DNA of 42,732 bases from an uncultured Opitutia bacterium (GCA_937952235.1 CALFZM010000180.1:1-42732), one strand, 5' to 3'; positions 24,697 through 33,365 are shown, counted from the stretch's first letter. Notes: generated by a model from the sequence alone, not told the origin. Program-made: numbers and translations.

Positions 24697-25986
24697 ATGA
24701 CCACCCCCCTGCCGCCTGTCGCCGCGCCGCGCCGCATCGGATTCATCTCCACCCGTTTTCACGGCACCGACGGCGTTACGCTCGAGACCCGGAAGTGGGC
24801 GCAGATTCTCGAGGAGATGGGTCACTCCACGTTCTGGATGGCCGGCCTGCTCGATGCGCCGGCCGCGTCGAGCTACGAAGCTCCGCTGGCGTTCTTCAAT
24901 CATCCCGAAGTCGCCGCGGTGCAGGCGAAACTCTTCGGCGTGACCACGCGCACGCGCGAGACGACCAACCGGATCAACGCGCTGAAGGAGGCGTTGAAGG
25001 ACGAGATCTACCGTTTCATCGACCGGTTCAGCCTGGAGGTGCTGGTCCCGGAAAACATCCTGGCGATCCCGATGCACGTGCCACTCGGGCTGGCCATGAC
25101 CGAGGTCATCGCGGAGACCCGGCTGCCGGTCATCGCGCACCACCATGATTTCTTCTGGGAGCGGGAACGCTTCACGCTCAGCGGCGTGCACGACTACCTG
25201 CAGGCCGCGTTCCCGCCGCTGCTGTTCCGGATGGAGCATGTCGTGATCAATTCCATGGCCCAGAAGGAACTCGCCCGCCGCTACGGCATCGCGTCGCAGG
25301 TGATTCCGAACGTCCTGGATTTCGAGACGCCCCCGCCCGGCATCGACGCCTACAACGCCGATCTCCGGAGCGAGATCGGGCTGCGCCCCGACGACATCCT
25401 CGTCCTGCAGCCCACGCGCGTCGTGGCGCGGAAGGGCATCGAGCACGCCATCGAGCTCGTGCGCCGCCTCGGCGATCCGCGGGTGAAGCTCGTCATCTCG
25501 CATCCGGCCGGTGACGAGGGCAGCGGCTACATCCAGATGCTGCGCGAACGGATCGACGATGCGAAGATCAGCGTCCTGTTCATCGCCGATCGCGTCGGCG
25601 AGACGCGCGGGCGCGACGGCGCCGGACGCAAGATCTACACGCTGGCCGACGTGTACCCGCACGCCGACCTCGTCACGTACCCGAGCCACTACGAGGGCTT
25701 CGGCAACGCCTTCCTCGAGGCGATCTATTTCCGGAAGCCCGTCCTCGTGAACACCTATGCCGTCTATGCCCGCGACATCGATCCGCTCGGCTTCAAGACC
25801 ATTGCGATGACGCAGCTGGTCACCAACGAGGTGGTCGCGCAGACCCGGGCCGTCCTGGCCGACCCCGTGCTGCGGGACACCTGGGCGAACACGAACTTCG
25901 AGCTCGGCCGCCATCATTTCTCGCACGCGGTGGCGCGCCGGAAACTCTCGGCCCGGCTGGCCAACCTCTACGGCGACGGCGTGTAG
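24697..25986 (+). CDS. GT4-family glycosyltransferase
   Basis: A 429-residue GT-B glycosyltransferase. IGFISTRFHGTDGVTLETRKWA is the N-terminal nucleotide-fold opening and contains a GTDGV glycine loop. LPVIAHHHDFFWERERF parallels the HHHDWWF segment of the glycosyltransferase at 22315, so the two are distant paralogues. QPTRVVARKGIEHAIELVRR and the EX7E motif in YPSHYEGFGNAFLEAIYF (nucleotide-sugar binding) are standard GT4 features. The ATG at 24697 is preferred to an upstream TTG since the region between is Pro/Ser-rich and unconserved. It lies 94 bp after the HAD gene and is probably cotranscribed. Acceptor unknown. Confidence 0.85.
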   Translation: MTTPLPPVAAPRRIGFISTRFHGTDGVTLETRKWAQILEEMGHSTFWMAGLLDAPAASSYEAPLAFFNHPEVAAVQAKLFGVTTRTRETTNRINALKEALKDEIYRFIDRFSLEVLVPENILAIPMHVPLGLAMTEVIAETRLPVIAHHHDFFWERERFTLSGVHDYLQAAFPPLLFRMEHVVINSMAQKELARRYGIASQVIPNVLDFETPPPGIDAYNADLRSEIGLRPDDILVLQPTRVVARKGIEHAIELVRRLGDPRVKLVISHPAGDEGSGYIQMLRERIDDAKISVLFIADRVGETRGRDGAGRKIYTLADVYPHADLVTYPSHYEGFGNAFLEAIYFRKPVLVNTYAVYARDIDPLGFKTIAMTQLVTNEVVAQTRAVLADPVLRDTWANTNFELGRHHFSHAVARRKLSARLANLYGDGV

Positions 25987-26014
25987 GGGCCGTCCGAATA
26001 CCCGGCGGGATCGG

Positions 26015-26072
26015 GGTGGAGCGGGCTGTCCCCACGCCGCTGCGTTCCGCCGTGGGAACCGCAGCGCCCTCC
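26015..26072. repeat. Degenerate REPIN-like pair after the glycosyltransferase cluster
   Basis: The left unit (26015-26041) begins GGTGGAGC and keeps the TGTCCCCA loop region of the family, but two stem pairs are mismatched. The right unit (26046-26072) is an inverted, more diverged copy around CCGTGGGAACC. The two units are only four bases apart, against 22 in the other copies. It lies between the convergent glycosyltransferase and methyltransferase genes. Confidence 0.6.
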
Positions 26073-26105
26073 GGGAAACCGGCGGCTAATTCGATGGGGG
26101 CCGGG

Positions 26106-26702
26106 TCAAGCCCGGCGCGCGAGGATCTGCACGACCGAGGCGCGGCCGGTATGGCCTTGGCCCTCGACGACGTCCCGTTCGCATTCGCGTGCGATGTCGA
26201 AGTCGAGCCCCCGCAACTCCGCGCGAAAGTCCGCCAGTGGCACGAGCAGCGCGGCTTCCTTCGGCCCGCCGGTGCCGAACGCGAGCTGGGCCGGAGAGTA
26301 GACCTCGCTGAGGAACACGCCGCCGGGGCGCAGCCCCGCGACGACCTGCGCCGCGACCCGGCGACGGAGCGGCACGGGCAGATGCACGAAGATCGCGACG
26401 ATGCCCGACCACGCGCCGGGTTCGATCGGGTAGGTCTCGAGGTCGGCGGCGACGGTCTGGAGCCGGACGCCCCGCGCGGCCGCGAGCTGGCCGGCCTTGG
26501 CGAGGCCGACGGCCGACTGGTCCATCGCCGTCACGGCGTGACCGAGGCGGGCGAGAAACACGGCATTGCGACCTTCGCCCTCCCCGAGGCACAGCACGGG
26601 CCCGGGCGGGATCGCGGCGGCGTTCGCCGCGAGGAAATCGTTCGGCTCGGTGCCGAACACGTAGCCGCCGGCCGCGCGATAGCGCTCGTCCCAGAAACTC
26701 AT
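26106..26702 (-). CDS. Class I SAM-dependent methyltransferase (TehB/TPMT-like)
   Basis: A 198-residue methyltransferase. It opens MSFWDERYRAAGGYVFGTEP, typical of a group often labelled tellurite-resistance TehB-like. The SAM-binding motif is VLCLGEGEGRNAVFLARLGH, with the acidic residue of motif II in AVTAMDQSAVGLAKA. The substrate is not known; relatives methylate small thiols or chalcogen oxyanions, or have untested roles. The ATG at 26702 is preferred over one 15 bases upstream because the family sequence starts there. It is 63 bp downstream of DUF2892 (26766) on the same strand, so it may be the last gene of the efflux operon. Confidence 0.82.
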   Translation of the reverse strand: MSFWDERYRAAGGYVFGTEPNDFLAANAAAIPPGPVLCLGEGEGRNAVFLARLGHAVTAMDQSAVGLAKAGQLAAARGVRLQTVAADLETYPIEPGAWSGIVAIFVHLPVPLRRRVAAQVVAGLRPGGVFLSEVYSPAQLAFGTGGPKEAALLVPLADFRAELRGLDFDIARECERDVVEGQGHTGRASVVQILARRA

Positions 26703-26765
26703 GGACGGCGAGAGCACACGGTCGCACGCCGAAGCGCGACTATTTCCCGCTCCGGCAGTGCGGCG

Positions 26766-26963
26766 TCAGGCGCCGGTGTCGCGGCGCGCGCACGTGCTCA
26801 GGCCGAAGGGCAGGTAGGCCGGGCAGAAACGAAAAACGGCGGTGAGCAGGGGGACGAGGCCGACGAGGCCCCACCAGCTTTGATAATGGTAGCCGGCTCC
26901 GAGGAGACCGAGGCCGAGCACGACGCGAAGGAGGCGGTCGAAGCCGCCGACATTGGCTTTCAT
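26766..26963 (-). CDS. DUF2892 (YgaP-like) small membrane protein
   Basis: A 65-residue protein with a long hydrophobic stretch, LLRVVLGLGLLGAGYH then WWGLVGLVPLLTAVFRF, forming a two-helix hairpin. The family motif FCPAYLPFGLSTC follows, with two cysteines near the membrane (C47, C58). In E. coli YgaP a DUF2892-type membrane segment is fused to a rhodanese domain; here the two are separate neighbouring genes. It follows the cytosolic rhodanese by 86 bp. A second DUF2892 gene opens this same operon at 33312. The ATG at 26963 fits the standard MKxNVGxxDRLLR start. Confidence 0.88.
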   Translation of the reverse strand: MKANVGGFDRLLRVVLGLGLLGAGYHYQSWWGLVGLVPLLTAVFRFCPAYLPFGLSTCARRDTGA

Positions 26964-27049
26964 GGTGGGTAGGATGCGGTTGTAGGAGTGCGGCGGCGGC
27001 TCGCGCCGCGGGGGAGCGGACGCGGGATCGTCTCCGCGGGAAAGGCGCG

Positions 27050-27421
27050 TCAGGGAAGTTCGGGCTTCACCGTCGGCCAGCCGGACCTGGTCCAGTCCGA
27101 GTAGCCGCCGCCGTTGGCGGTGCGGTAACCTTCGACGGCGAGGATCTTCGCCGCGATCGCGGCGCGTCCCCCGACCTTGCAGTAGAGGATGATCTCGCGG
27201 TTGCCCGCCTGGGCGAGGAAGGGCTGCCACTGCTGTCGCGGCCCGTTCAGGTCGCTCAACGGAAGGAGGACGGCGTGTTCTGCGACGCCGCCGGCCCATT
27301 CGTCGGGCTCGCGCACGTCGATCAGGAACGCGGCGCCGGAGCGGATCAGTTCGCCGCAGTCGTGCGGCCGGGTGGAGGGGATGGAGGTGAACATGGCTTT
27401 GAAGAGCTGGCCGAGTTTCAT
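27050..27421 (-). CDS. Cytosolic single-domain rhodanese
   Basis: A 123-residue rhodanese without a signal peptide. The catalytic cysteine is C81 in IILYCKVGGRAAI. FLIDVREPDEWAGGVAEHAVLL and GGYSDWTRSGWPTV are the conserved N- and C-terminal segments. It probably carries a persulfide delivered to, or received from, a partner. Its ATG overlaps the stop of the RND permease as ATGA, so its expression is tied to the pump. With the two DUF2892 proteins and the ArsR regulator, the parts of YgaV-YgaP are present as separate genes around an efflux pump. Whether it senses, feeds or detoxifies a sulfur species is unknown. Confidence 0.88.
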   Translation of the reverse strand: MKLGQLFKAMFTSIPSTRPHDCGELIRSGAAFLIDVREPDEWAGGVAEHAVLLPLSDLNGPRQQWQPFLAQAGNREIILYCKVGGRAAIAAKILAVEGYRTANGGGYSDWTRSGWPTVKPELP

Positions 27422-30400
27422 GGCTGGGAGGCGGGCGTCGCGGCGCGCGCGTTGGACATGTAATACAGCACGGGCACGGCGAGGCGGCTGATGAGCAGCG
27501 ACGCGATCTCCCCGAACATCAGGCTGATCGCGAGGCCCTGGAAGATCGGATCCGCAAGGATGACGCTCGCGCCGACCACCACGGCAAGGGCGGTGAGGAG
27601 CATGGGGCGGAAGCGCACCGCGCCGGCCTCGATCACGGCGTCGCGCAGCGACAACCCGTGGGCGCGGCGCAGCTCGATGAAATCGACCAGGATGATGGAA
27701 TTGCGCACCACGATGCCGGCGCCGGCCATGAAGCCGATCATCGACGTCGCGGTGAAGAAGGCGCCCAGCGCCCAGTGCGCCGGCAGGATGCCGATCAGCG
27801 AGAACGGAATCGCGGCCATGACCACCAGCGGGGTGACGTAGCTGCGGAACCAGCCGACCATGAGCATCGCGATCAGCACGAGCACGGTGGCGAACGCGAG
27901 ACCCAGGTCGCGGAACACCTCGAGCGTGATGTGCCACTCGCCGTCCCATTTCAGCGCCGGCGCCTCGTCATCGAGCGGCACGTTGAGATGAAAGATCGGC
28001 AGCTTCGCGTCGGCCGCGCCGAATTTCCGGGCATCCAGCGCGCGCACGGCCCGGTCGATGTGGAACATCGCGTAGGCCGGGCTCTCGACCGCGCCCGCGA
28101 CGTCCGCGGTGACGTACGTGACCGGCTTCAGGTTCTTGCGGTAGAGGCTGCGCTCGCCCTGCGTGCGCTCGATCCGCACCAGCTCGGAGAGCGGCACGAG
28201 CGCGGCCCGCCCGGGGGCGCCGGGCAGGTCGGGCCGGACCTGCAGCGCGAGGACGCGCTCGGGTTGCGAGCGCTGCGCCGCGGGAAGTTCGAGGATGATC
28301 GGCACGTCCTCGCGCTCGGCCGGGAGGTGCAGCAGGTCGGCCGCCTGGCCCTGGGTGGCGAGCGCGAGGGTCCGGGCGATCGCCGCCTCGCTCACGCCAT
28401 GGTGCGCGGCCTTGAGGCGGTCGACGACGAAGCGGACCTTCGGCTGCTCCTCCTCGACGTACCAGTCGATGTCCACCACCCCCGCCGTACGCTCCATGAT
28501 GCCCCGCACCTCGCGCGCCAGCGCCAGGCGCCCGGCCTCGTCGGGCCCGTAGATCTCGGCCACGATCGACTGCAGCACCGGGGGACCGGGCGGGACTTCC
28601 GCCACCGCGACCACCGCGCCGTACTTCTGCGCGACGGCGGTCACGAGCGGCCGCACGCGCTTCGCGATCGCGTGGCTCTGGTCCGAGCGTTCCCCCTTGC
28701 CGACCAGATTGACCTGGATGTCGGCCACGTTGGGGCCGCGGCGCAGGTAGGAGTGGCGGACGAGCCCGTTGAAGTTGAACGGCGCCGACGTCCCGGCGTA
28801 GACTTGGAAATCGCGCACCTCGGGCACCGTGCGCAGGGCCTCGCCCATCTCGCGGGCGATGCGGGCCGTCTGCTCGAGCGTGGTGCCCTCCGGGGTGTTG
28901 AGCACGACCTGGAACTCCGACTTGTTGTCGAAGGGCAGCATCTTGATCGTGACCGCGCCCGTGAGCACGAAGCCGGCGGACACGAACAGGAGCCCGACGA
29001 TGGTGGCGAGAAACGCCCAGCGCCAGCGGGCGCGGGCCAGCAGGGGCCCCATCACGCGGAAATAGAGCCGCGTGAACCAGTCGTTGGGCGCGTGATCGTG
29101 GTCGGCCGCGGGGGCCCCGCCGGCGGCGGAGTTTCCGGCGCTCGTGTGCCGGCGCAGCACGCGGATGGCGGCCCACGGCGTGATCGTGAAGGCGATCGCG
29201 AGCGAGAACAGCATCGCCGCCGTCGATCCGATCGGGATGGGACGCATGTACGGCCCCATCAAGCCGCCGACGAACGCCATGGGCAGGATCGCCGCGATCA
29301 CGGCCCAGGTGGCGAGGATCGTCGGGTTGCCGACCTCGGCGACCGCCTCGAGCGCGACCTGCCCGAGCGGCTTGCGCCCGGCGCCCGGCAGGCGGACGTG
29401 GCGAACGATGTTCTCGACCACGACGATGGCATCGTCGACGAGGATGCCGATCGAGAAGATCAGCGCGAAGAGCGTGATCCGGTTCAGGGTGTATCCGTAG
29501 AGGTAGAACACCAGCAGCGTGAGCGCGAGCGTCGACGGGATCGCGAGCAGCACCACGAGCGACTCGCGCCAGCCGAGGAAGAGGAGGATCAGCAGCGCGA
29601 CGCCGAACACCGCGATGCCCATGTGCAGCAGGAGCTCGTTGCTCTTCTCCGCCGCGGTGTGGCCGTAGTCGCGGGTGACGGCCAGGCCGACGTCCGCGGG
29701 CAGGAGCGTGCCGCGCAGCCGGTCGACCTTGCGCAGCACCGTGTCGACGACGTCGATGGCGTTGGCGCCGGGCCGCTTCGCCACGCTGAGCGTCACGGCG
29801 GCGTCGAGCCCGGAGCGGCCGGGTTCGCCGTGCAGCACGTAGTTGGCGGGCTCCTCGGCGGTGTCGGCGATCGTGGCGACGTCGCGCAGGAAAACCGGAC
29901 GGCCGTCGGACACGCCGGCCACGATGCTGCCGATCTCGGCGGCGTCGCGGAGGAACGCGCCCGTCTCGAGCAGCACTTCCGTGTTGGCGAACGGACGCGA
30001 ACCCGCCTGGAGCGGGCGGTTGGCCTGCTGCAGGACCGGGATGAGATCGGAGGGACTGAGCTGGCGCGCGGCCAGCGCGGCGGGGTCCAGCGCCACGCGG
30101 ACGGCGCGGCGCGTGCCGCCGATGAGCGTCGTCTCCGCCACCTGCGGGATCGATTTGACGGCGTCGTCGAGCTGCGCGGCCAGCCGGCGCAGGGTGAGAT
30201 GATCGTGCTTCGCGCTGTGCAGGGTGAGGGCGAGCACGGGCACGTCGTCGATGGTGCGCGGCTTCACCAGCGGCGGCGTGACGCCCTGCGGGATCCGGTC
30301 GAAGTTGGCCTGCAGCTTCTGGTTGAGCCGCACGAGGGCGGCCTCGATGTCGGTGCCGACCTTGAAGCGCACGATGACGAGCGCGGCGGCCGGGCTGGAA

Positions 30401-30696
30401 GTGGAGTACAGGTACTCGACGCCCGGCACCTCCCAGAGGAGTTTCTCCATCGGGCGCGTGACGCGATTCTCGACCTCCCGCGCGGTGGCGCCCGGCATGC
30501 CCACGAAGACGTCGACCATCGGCACCTTGATCTGCGGCTCCTCCTCGCGGGGCAGCATGAGCACCGCGAAGGCGCCGAGCAGGATGGAGGCGAGCACCGC
30601 GATCGGCGTCAGCTTCGAGTTGACGAACAGGCCGGCGAGGCGGCCGGCGATGCCGGGCGGCGGCGCACCGGCGGGGATGGGGGCGGGATCGCTCAT
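27418..30696 (-). CDS. RND efflux permease (AcrB/MexB-type fold)
   Basis: A 1092-residue inner-membrane pump subunit, full length for the RND superfamily, with 12 expected helices and two large periplasmic domains. It uses the proton gradient to drive export through its adaptor and outer-membrane channel. The helix-4 proton-relay pair is visible in IFSIGILVDDAIVVVENIVRHV. MPGATAREVENRVTRPMEKLL and VEYLYSTSSPAAALVIVRFK are conserved porter-domain segments. VVRNSIILVDFIELRRAHG is the C-half equivalent. I place it nearer the HAE1 type than metal-exporting CusA. Its ATG overlaps the adaptor stop by four bases and its stop overlaps the rhodanese start. Substrate unknown. Confidence 0.93.
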   Translation of the reverse strand: MSDPAPIPAGAPPPGIAGRLAGLFVNSKLTPIAVLASILLGAFAVLMLPREEEPQIKVPMVDVFVGMPGATAREVENRVTRPMEKLLWEVPGVEYLYSTSSPAAALVIVRFKVGTDIEAALVRLNQKLQANFDRIPQGVTPPLVKPRTIDDVPVLALTLHSAKHDHLTLRRLAAQLDDAVKSIPQVAETTLIGGTRRAVRVALDPAALAARQLSPSDLIPVLQQANRPLQAGSRPFANTEVLLETGAFLRDAAEIGSIVAGVSDGRPVFLRDVATIADTAEEPANYVLHGEPGRSGLDAAVTLSVAKRPGANAIDVVDTVLRKVDRLRGTLLPADVGLAVTRDYGHTAAEKSNELLLHMGIAVFGVALLILLFLGWRESLVVLLAIPSTLALTLLVFYLYGYTLNRITLFALIFSIGILVDDAIVVVENIVRHVRLPGAGRKPLGQVALEAVAEVGNPTILATWAVIAAILPMAFVGGLMGPYMRPIPIGSTAAMLFSLAIAFTITPWAAIRVLRRHTSAGNSAAGGAPAADHDHAPNDWFTRLYFRVMGPLLARARWRWAFLATIVGLLFVSAGFVLTGAVTIKMLPFDNKSEFQVVLNTPEGTTLEQTARIAREMGEALRTVPEVRDFQVYAGTSAPFNFNGLVRHSYLRRGPNVADIQVNLVGKGERSDQSHAIAKRVRPLVTAVAQKYGAVVAVAEVPPGPPVLQSIVAEIYGPDEAGRLALAREVRGIMERTAGVVDIDWYVEEEQPKVRFVVDRLKAAHHGVSEAAIARTLALATQGQAADLLHLPAEREDVPIILELPAAQRSQPERVLALQVRPDLPGAPGRAALVPLSELVRIERTQGERSLYRKNLKPVTYVTADVAGAVESPAYAMFHIDRAVRALDARKFGAADAKLPIFHLNVPLDDEAPALKWDGEWHITLEVFRDLGLAFATVLVLIAMLMVGWFRSYVTPLVVMAAIPFSLIGILPAHWALGAFFTATSMIGFMAGAGIVVRNSIILVDFIELRRAHGLSLRDAVIEAGAVRFRPMLLTALAVVVGASVILADPIFQGLAISLMFGEIASLLISRLAVPVLYYMSNARAATPASQP

Positions 30697-31736
30697 GGCG
30701 CGGTTTCGAGCGGCTGGCCTTCGCGCAGGGTGGCGGGAGGAGCGAGGACGATGCGTTCGTCGCCGGCGAGGCCGGACATGATTTCAACCTGCGGGCCGTC
30801 CCCGGTGCGGTGGGTCGCGCCCGTCCGCACCAGACGGAGTTCGGCGCGCTGGTCGGCGCCGGCGACGAAGACCCGCTCCATCTGGCCGAAGGTCGTGACG
30901 GCGGCCACGGGCACGAGCACGGTGCGGACGGACGTTCCGGGGAGACTCACGCGGGCGAACTGACCGGAGCGCACGCGGGTGCCGGTCGGGACGGTGAGGC
31001 GAACGAGTACCGAGCGGGCGCCCGGGTCGGCCGCCGAGGAAAGTTCCGCCACCGTGGCCGGGAAAGCGACGCCGGACGCGGCGATGACGACATCGAGCCG
31101 GGCGCCGGGCTGCAGCGTCGCGGCGAGCGAGTCGGGCACCGGTGCCTCGACCTGGAATGCGCCGGTCCCTTCGATCTCGAGCAACGTCTGGCCGGGCGCG
31201 GCCAGATCGCCCGCCTCGGCGGGTTTACGGGCGACGACACCGTCAAACGGTGCGCGGATCGTGGCGTAGCCGAGCATGGCCTCCGCCTCGCGGACGAGGG
31301 CCTGGGTGAGGGCCAGGCGATCCTCGAGGCCGCGCACGGTATCGGCGGTGCTGGCGCCCTTCTCGAGCAGCGCGCGTTCGCGGTCGAGGTCCCGCCGGGC
31401 GACATTGAGCTGAGACTGCGCCTGCGCGAGGCGTGCGGCGACCTCGGTGGCGGCGAGGCGTGCGAGGAGGTCGCCGGCGCGGACCGCCTGGCCGAGCGTG
31501 ACCGGCAGCTCCTCGATCGTGCCCATGATCCGGGCCGCGATCTGCGCGCGCTGCACGGGCCGGATCGTCCCCGAGACTTCGGTGATCACGGGCACGTCGG
31601 CCACGCGCGCGGTGGCGAGCCGGACCTTCGCCGGCGGCAGGATCGGGGCAGACGGGCCGGCGGGCGGCGGCTTCGCGCAGGAGGCGGCGAAGAGAAGCGA
31701 GGCGGCGCCGAGGGCGACGAGCGGACGTGGCATCAT
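30693..31736 (-). CDS. RND periplasmic adaptor (membrane fusion protein)
   Basis: A 347-residue adaptor that links the RND permease to the TolC-like channel. The N-terminus looks like a lipoprotein signal ending AASC, with the lipidated cysteine at residue 20. VSGTIRPVQRAQIAARIMGTI and VTLGQAVRAGDLLARL form the first lipoyl half. A coiled-coil hairpin spans about residues 100-140 (ARLAQAQSQLNVARRDLDRERALL). YATIRAPFDGVVARKPAEAGDL is the second lipoyl half. A beta-barrel domain follows. The ATGA overlap with the permease indicates coupling. It lies 11 bp after the TolC gene. Confidence 0.93.
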   Translation of the reverse strand: MMPRPLVALGAASLLFAASCAKPPPAGPSAPILPPAKVRLATARVADVPVITEVSGTIRPVQRAQIAARIMGTIEELPVTLGQAVRAGDLLARLAATEVAARLAQAQSQLNVARRDLDRERALLEKGASTADTVRGLEDRLALTQALVREAEAMLGYATIRAPFDGVVARKPAEAGDLAAPGQTLLEIEGTGAFQVEAPVPDSLAATLQPGARLDVVIAASGVAFPATVAELSSAADPGARSVLVRLTVPTGTRVRSGQFARVSLPGTSVRTVLVPVAAVTTFGQMERVFVAGADQRAELRLVRTGATHRTGDGPQVEIMSGLAGDERIVLAPPATLREGQPLETAP

Positions 31737-31747
31737 GGCGGAAGGGT

Positions 31748-33064
31748 TCAGGGTTGGGGCAGCGGCGTGAGGCCGAGGGCGCGGCGAAGGTCGACGAGGG
31801 CCAGGCGCTCTTCGACGGTGGCGAAGGTGCGGCGGAGGCGGGCTTCGAGCAGCCGACTCTCGGCTCCGATGACGTCGGCCGAAACGAGCGCCTCGCGTTC
31901 GAACCGCGCGCGGCTGAGCGCGGCGGCTTCGGTCGCCTGGGCCACGACCTGGGTGGAAAGGGCCAGCCGCTCCATGGCGTCGGCGTGGGCAAGGCGGGCC
32001 TGCTCCACCTCGAGACCGAGGGCGAAATCGGTCTTCCGCAGGATCTCGCGCAGTTCCGCCAGCTCGGCGGCGTGCTGCCGGACCCTGCCCGCGGTGAGCC
32101 CGCCGTCGAAGACATTCATGTCCACGGCGAGCCCGGCCAGCCAGCTGTCGCCGTGGCGGGAGAGGCGCCAGCCGTGGTCGTACTGGTAGCTGGCGAAGGC
32201 GTTGACGCTGGGACGCCGGCCGCCGCGTGCCGCCTCGAGGGCGGACTCGGCTGCGCTCACGCGGGCCTGCAGGGCCAGACGCTCGGGACGCTGGCGGAAA
32301 TCGAGCGAGGAGGGCACGTTGAGCCGGGAAAGGGCGGGATCGTCGTCGACCAGCTCGACCGTCGCGTCCTGCGCCTCGAGCCCGAGGGCAAACGTGAAGG
32401 CCCGCGCCGCCAGTTGGGCGCCGTGACGGGCGGAGGAGAGGGCTTCGCGGGTCTGCGCGAGCTGCACTTCGAGGGCGAGCAGGTCGGCCTTGAGCAACTG
32501 GCCGGCGGCGAAGCGGGCCCGGGCGACCTCGGCGGCGGCGCCATAGGCGCGGACGCCGCCTTCGATCGCGCCAACGGCCTCGCGGGCCTTGCGGAGGTTC
32601 AGCGCGGCCCGGACCACTTCCGCGGCGAGGCGCTGCTGTGCCGTGCGCAGGTCGAGCCCGGCCGCCTCGGCTCCCGCCCGGGCCGCGGCGCGGCCGGCGG
32701 TGGCGCGGCCGCCAGCGTAGAGATTGTACGCAATCGTGGCGGTGGCGTTGAGGTTGTCGATGTGGCCGGGCCGGTTGAAATCGAGGCCGAAGTCAAAGGC
32801 CCGCTGATTCAGGATCGCGCCGAACGCGGGCATCGCGCCATTCGTCTGGGTGTAATTGCCCGAAAGTGACACCTGCGGGCGCCACGCGGCCTGGGCCTGG
32901 TCGACCCTGGCCTGGGCGCCATCGGCCCGAGCCCGCGCCGCGCGGGCGTCCGGGCTCTTCTCCAGCGCGGTGGCAACCGCGCGGTCCAGCGTCCAGGACT
33001 CGGCGCGCCCCGGCGCGGCGGCGCCGACGACGAGCAGCGTGAAACGGAGCAGCGCAAGCTTCAT
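31748..33064 (-). CDS. TolC-family outer-membrane channel
   Basis: A 438-residue outer-membrane efflux protein. A signal peptide covers residues 1 to about 21 (MKLALLRFTLLVVGAAAPGRA). The OEP repeats are seen as paired helical stretches with ALEKSPDARAARARADGAQ in the first half and DFRQRPERLALQARVSAAESAL in the second, the usual internal duplication. RPQVSLSGNYTQTNG and RPSVNAFASYQYDHG mark the beta-barrel strands of each half. It would give the pump its exit duct. The start at 33064 is chosen for the signal peptide. It is 17 bp downstream of the first DUF2892 gene. Confidence 0.93.
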   Translation of the reverse strand: MKLALLRFTLLVVGAAAPGRAESWTLDRAVATALEKSPDARAARARADGAQARVDQAQAAWRPQVSLSGNYTQTNGAMPAFGAILNQRAFDFGLDFNRPGHIDNLNATATIAYNLYAGGRATAGRAAARAGAEAAGLDLRTAQQRLAAEVVRAALNLRKAREAVGAIEGGVRAYGAAAEVARARFAAGQLLKADLLALEVQLAQTREALSSARHGAQLAARAFTFALGLEAQDATVELVDDDPALSRLNVPSSLDFRQRPERLALQARVSAAESALEAARGGRRPSVNAFASYQYDHGWRLSRHGDSWLAGLAVDMNVFDGGLTAGRVRQHAAELAELREILRKTDFALGLEVEQARLAHADAMERLALSTQVVAQATEAAALSRARFEREALVSADVIGAESRLLEARLRRTFATVEERLALVDLRRALGLTPLPQP

Positions 33065-33081
33065 GGCCGAGCCGGGTCGAA

Positions 33082-33312
33082 TCAGGCGCCGCGCTTGACG
33101 CCTCCCCAGTGGATCACGCCGTTGGCATCGAGCCAGCCGAGTTTCCCAAGCAGGAGGCTCGGAGGGCAGAATCCGGTGAAGGCGGACTGGATCAGGTTGA
33201 GCCCCGCGAAGGTGGGCAGCAGCAGCCACCAGGGGTTGACGAAGTGGGCGAGGGCGACGCCCGCGAGGACGACGGACCCGGCCAGGATGCGGATGAGGGA
33301 TTCGATTTTCAT
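33082..33312 (-). CDS. DUF2892 (YgaP-like) small membrane protein, first gene of the efflux operon
   Basis: A 76-residue protein. Two hydrophobic segments, LIRILAGSVVLAGVALAHF and PWWLLLPTFAGLNLIQSAF, are followed by the family motif TGFCPPSLLLGKLGW, with C49 at the membrane face. It opens the operon that also encodes TolC, adaptor, RND permease, rhodanese and a second DUF2892. The ATG at 33312 lies about 18 bases after the expected transcription start of the minus-strand promoter. Function not known beyond association with rhodaneses and sulfur-responsive regulators. Confidence 0.88.
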   Translation of the reverse strand: MKIESLIRILAGSVVLAGVALAHFVNPWWLLLPTFAGLNLIQSAFTGFCPPSLLLGKLGWLDANGVIHWGGVKRGA

Positions 33313-33321
33313 GGGGCAGGA

Positions 33322-33365
33322 TTGACTAATATGAGCATATACGCATATAGTTGCCGACATGTCAA
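33322..33365. promoter_or_regulatory. Divergent interleaved promoters over an ArsR-type palindromic operator
   Basis: The 46-bp gap between the efflux operon and arsR is unusually AT-rich for this genome. ATATG (33329-33333) and CATAT (33336-33340) form a perfect palindrome with a 2-base centre; a second CATAT (33344-33348) repeats one arm. On plus, TTGACT (33322-33327) and TATAGT (33346-33351), 18 bases apart, read toward the regulator. On minus, TTGACA (33365-33360) and TATATG (33341-33336), 18 bases apart, read toward DUF2892. Bound repressor would block both promoters. The architecture is seen in sequence; the regulator assignment is inferred. Confidence 0.72.

Noticed and set aside
19076..25986. 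A capsule or O-antigen glycosyltransferase locus
   Set aside because: There is no flippase, polymerase or initiating transferase; GpgS-like and GH13_18 genes fit a solute cluster better.
27658..30963. A 1.1-kilocodon open frame antisense to the RND permease
   Set aside because: Rich in Arg, His, Asp and Glu with no fold; it mirrors the codon pattern of the real gene on the other strand.
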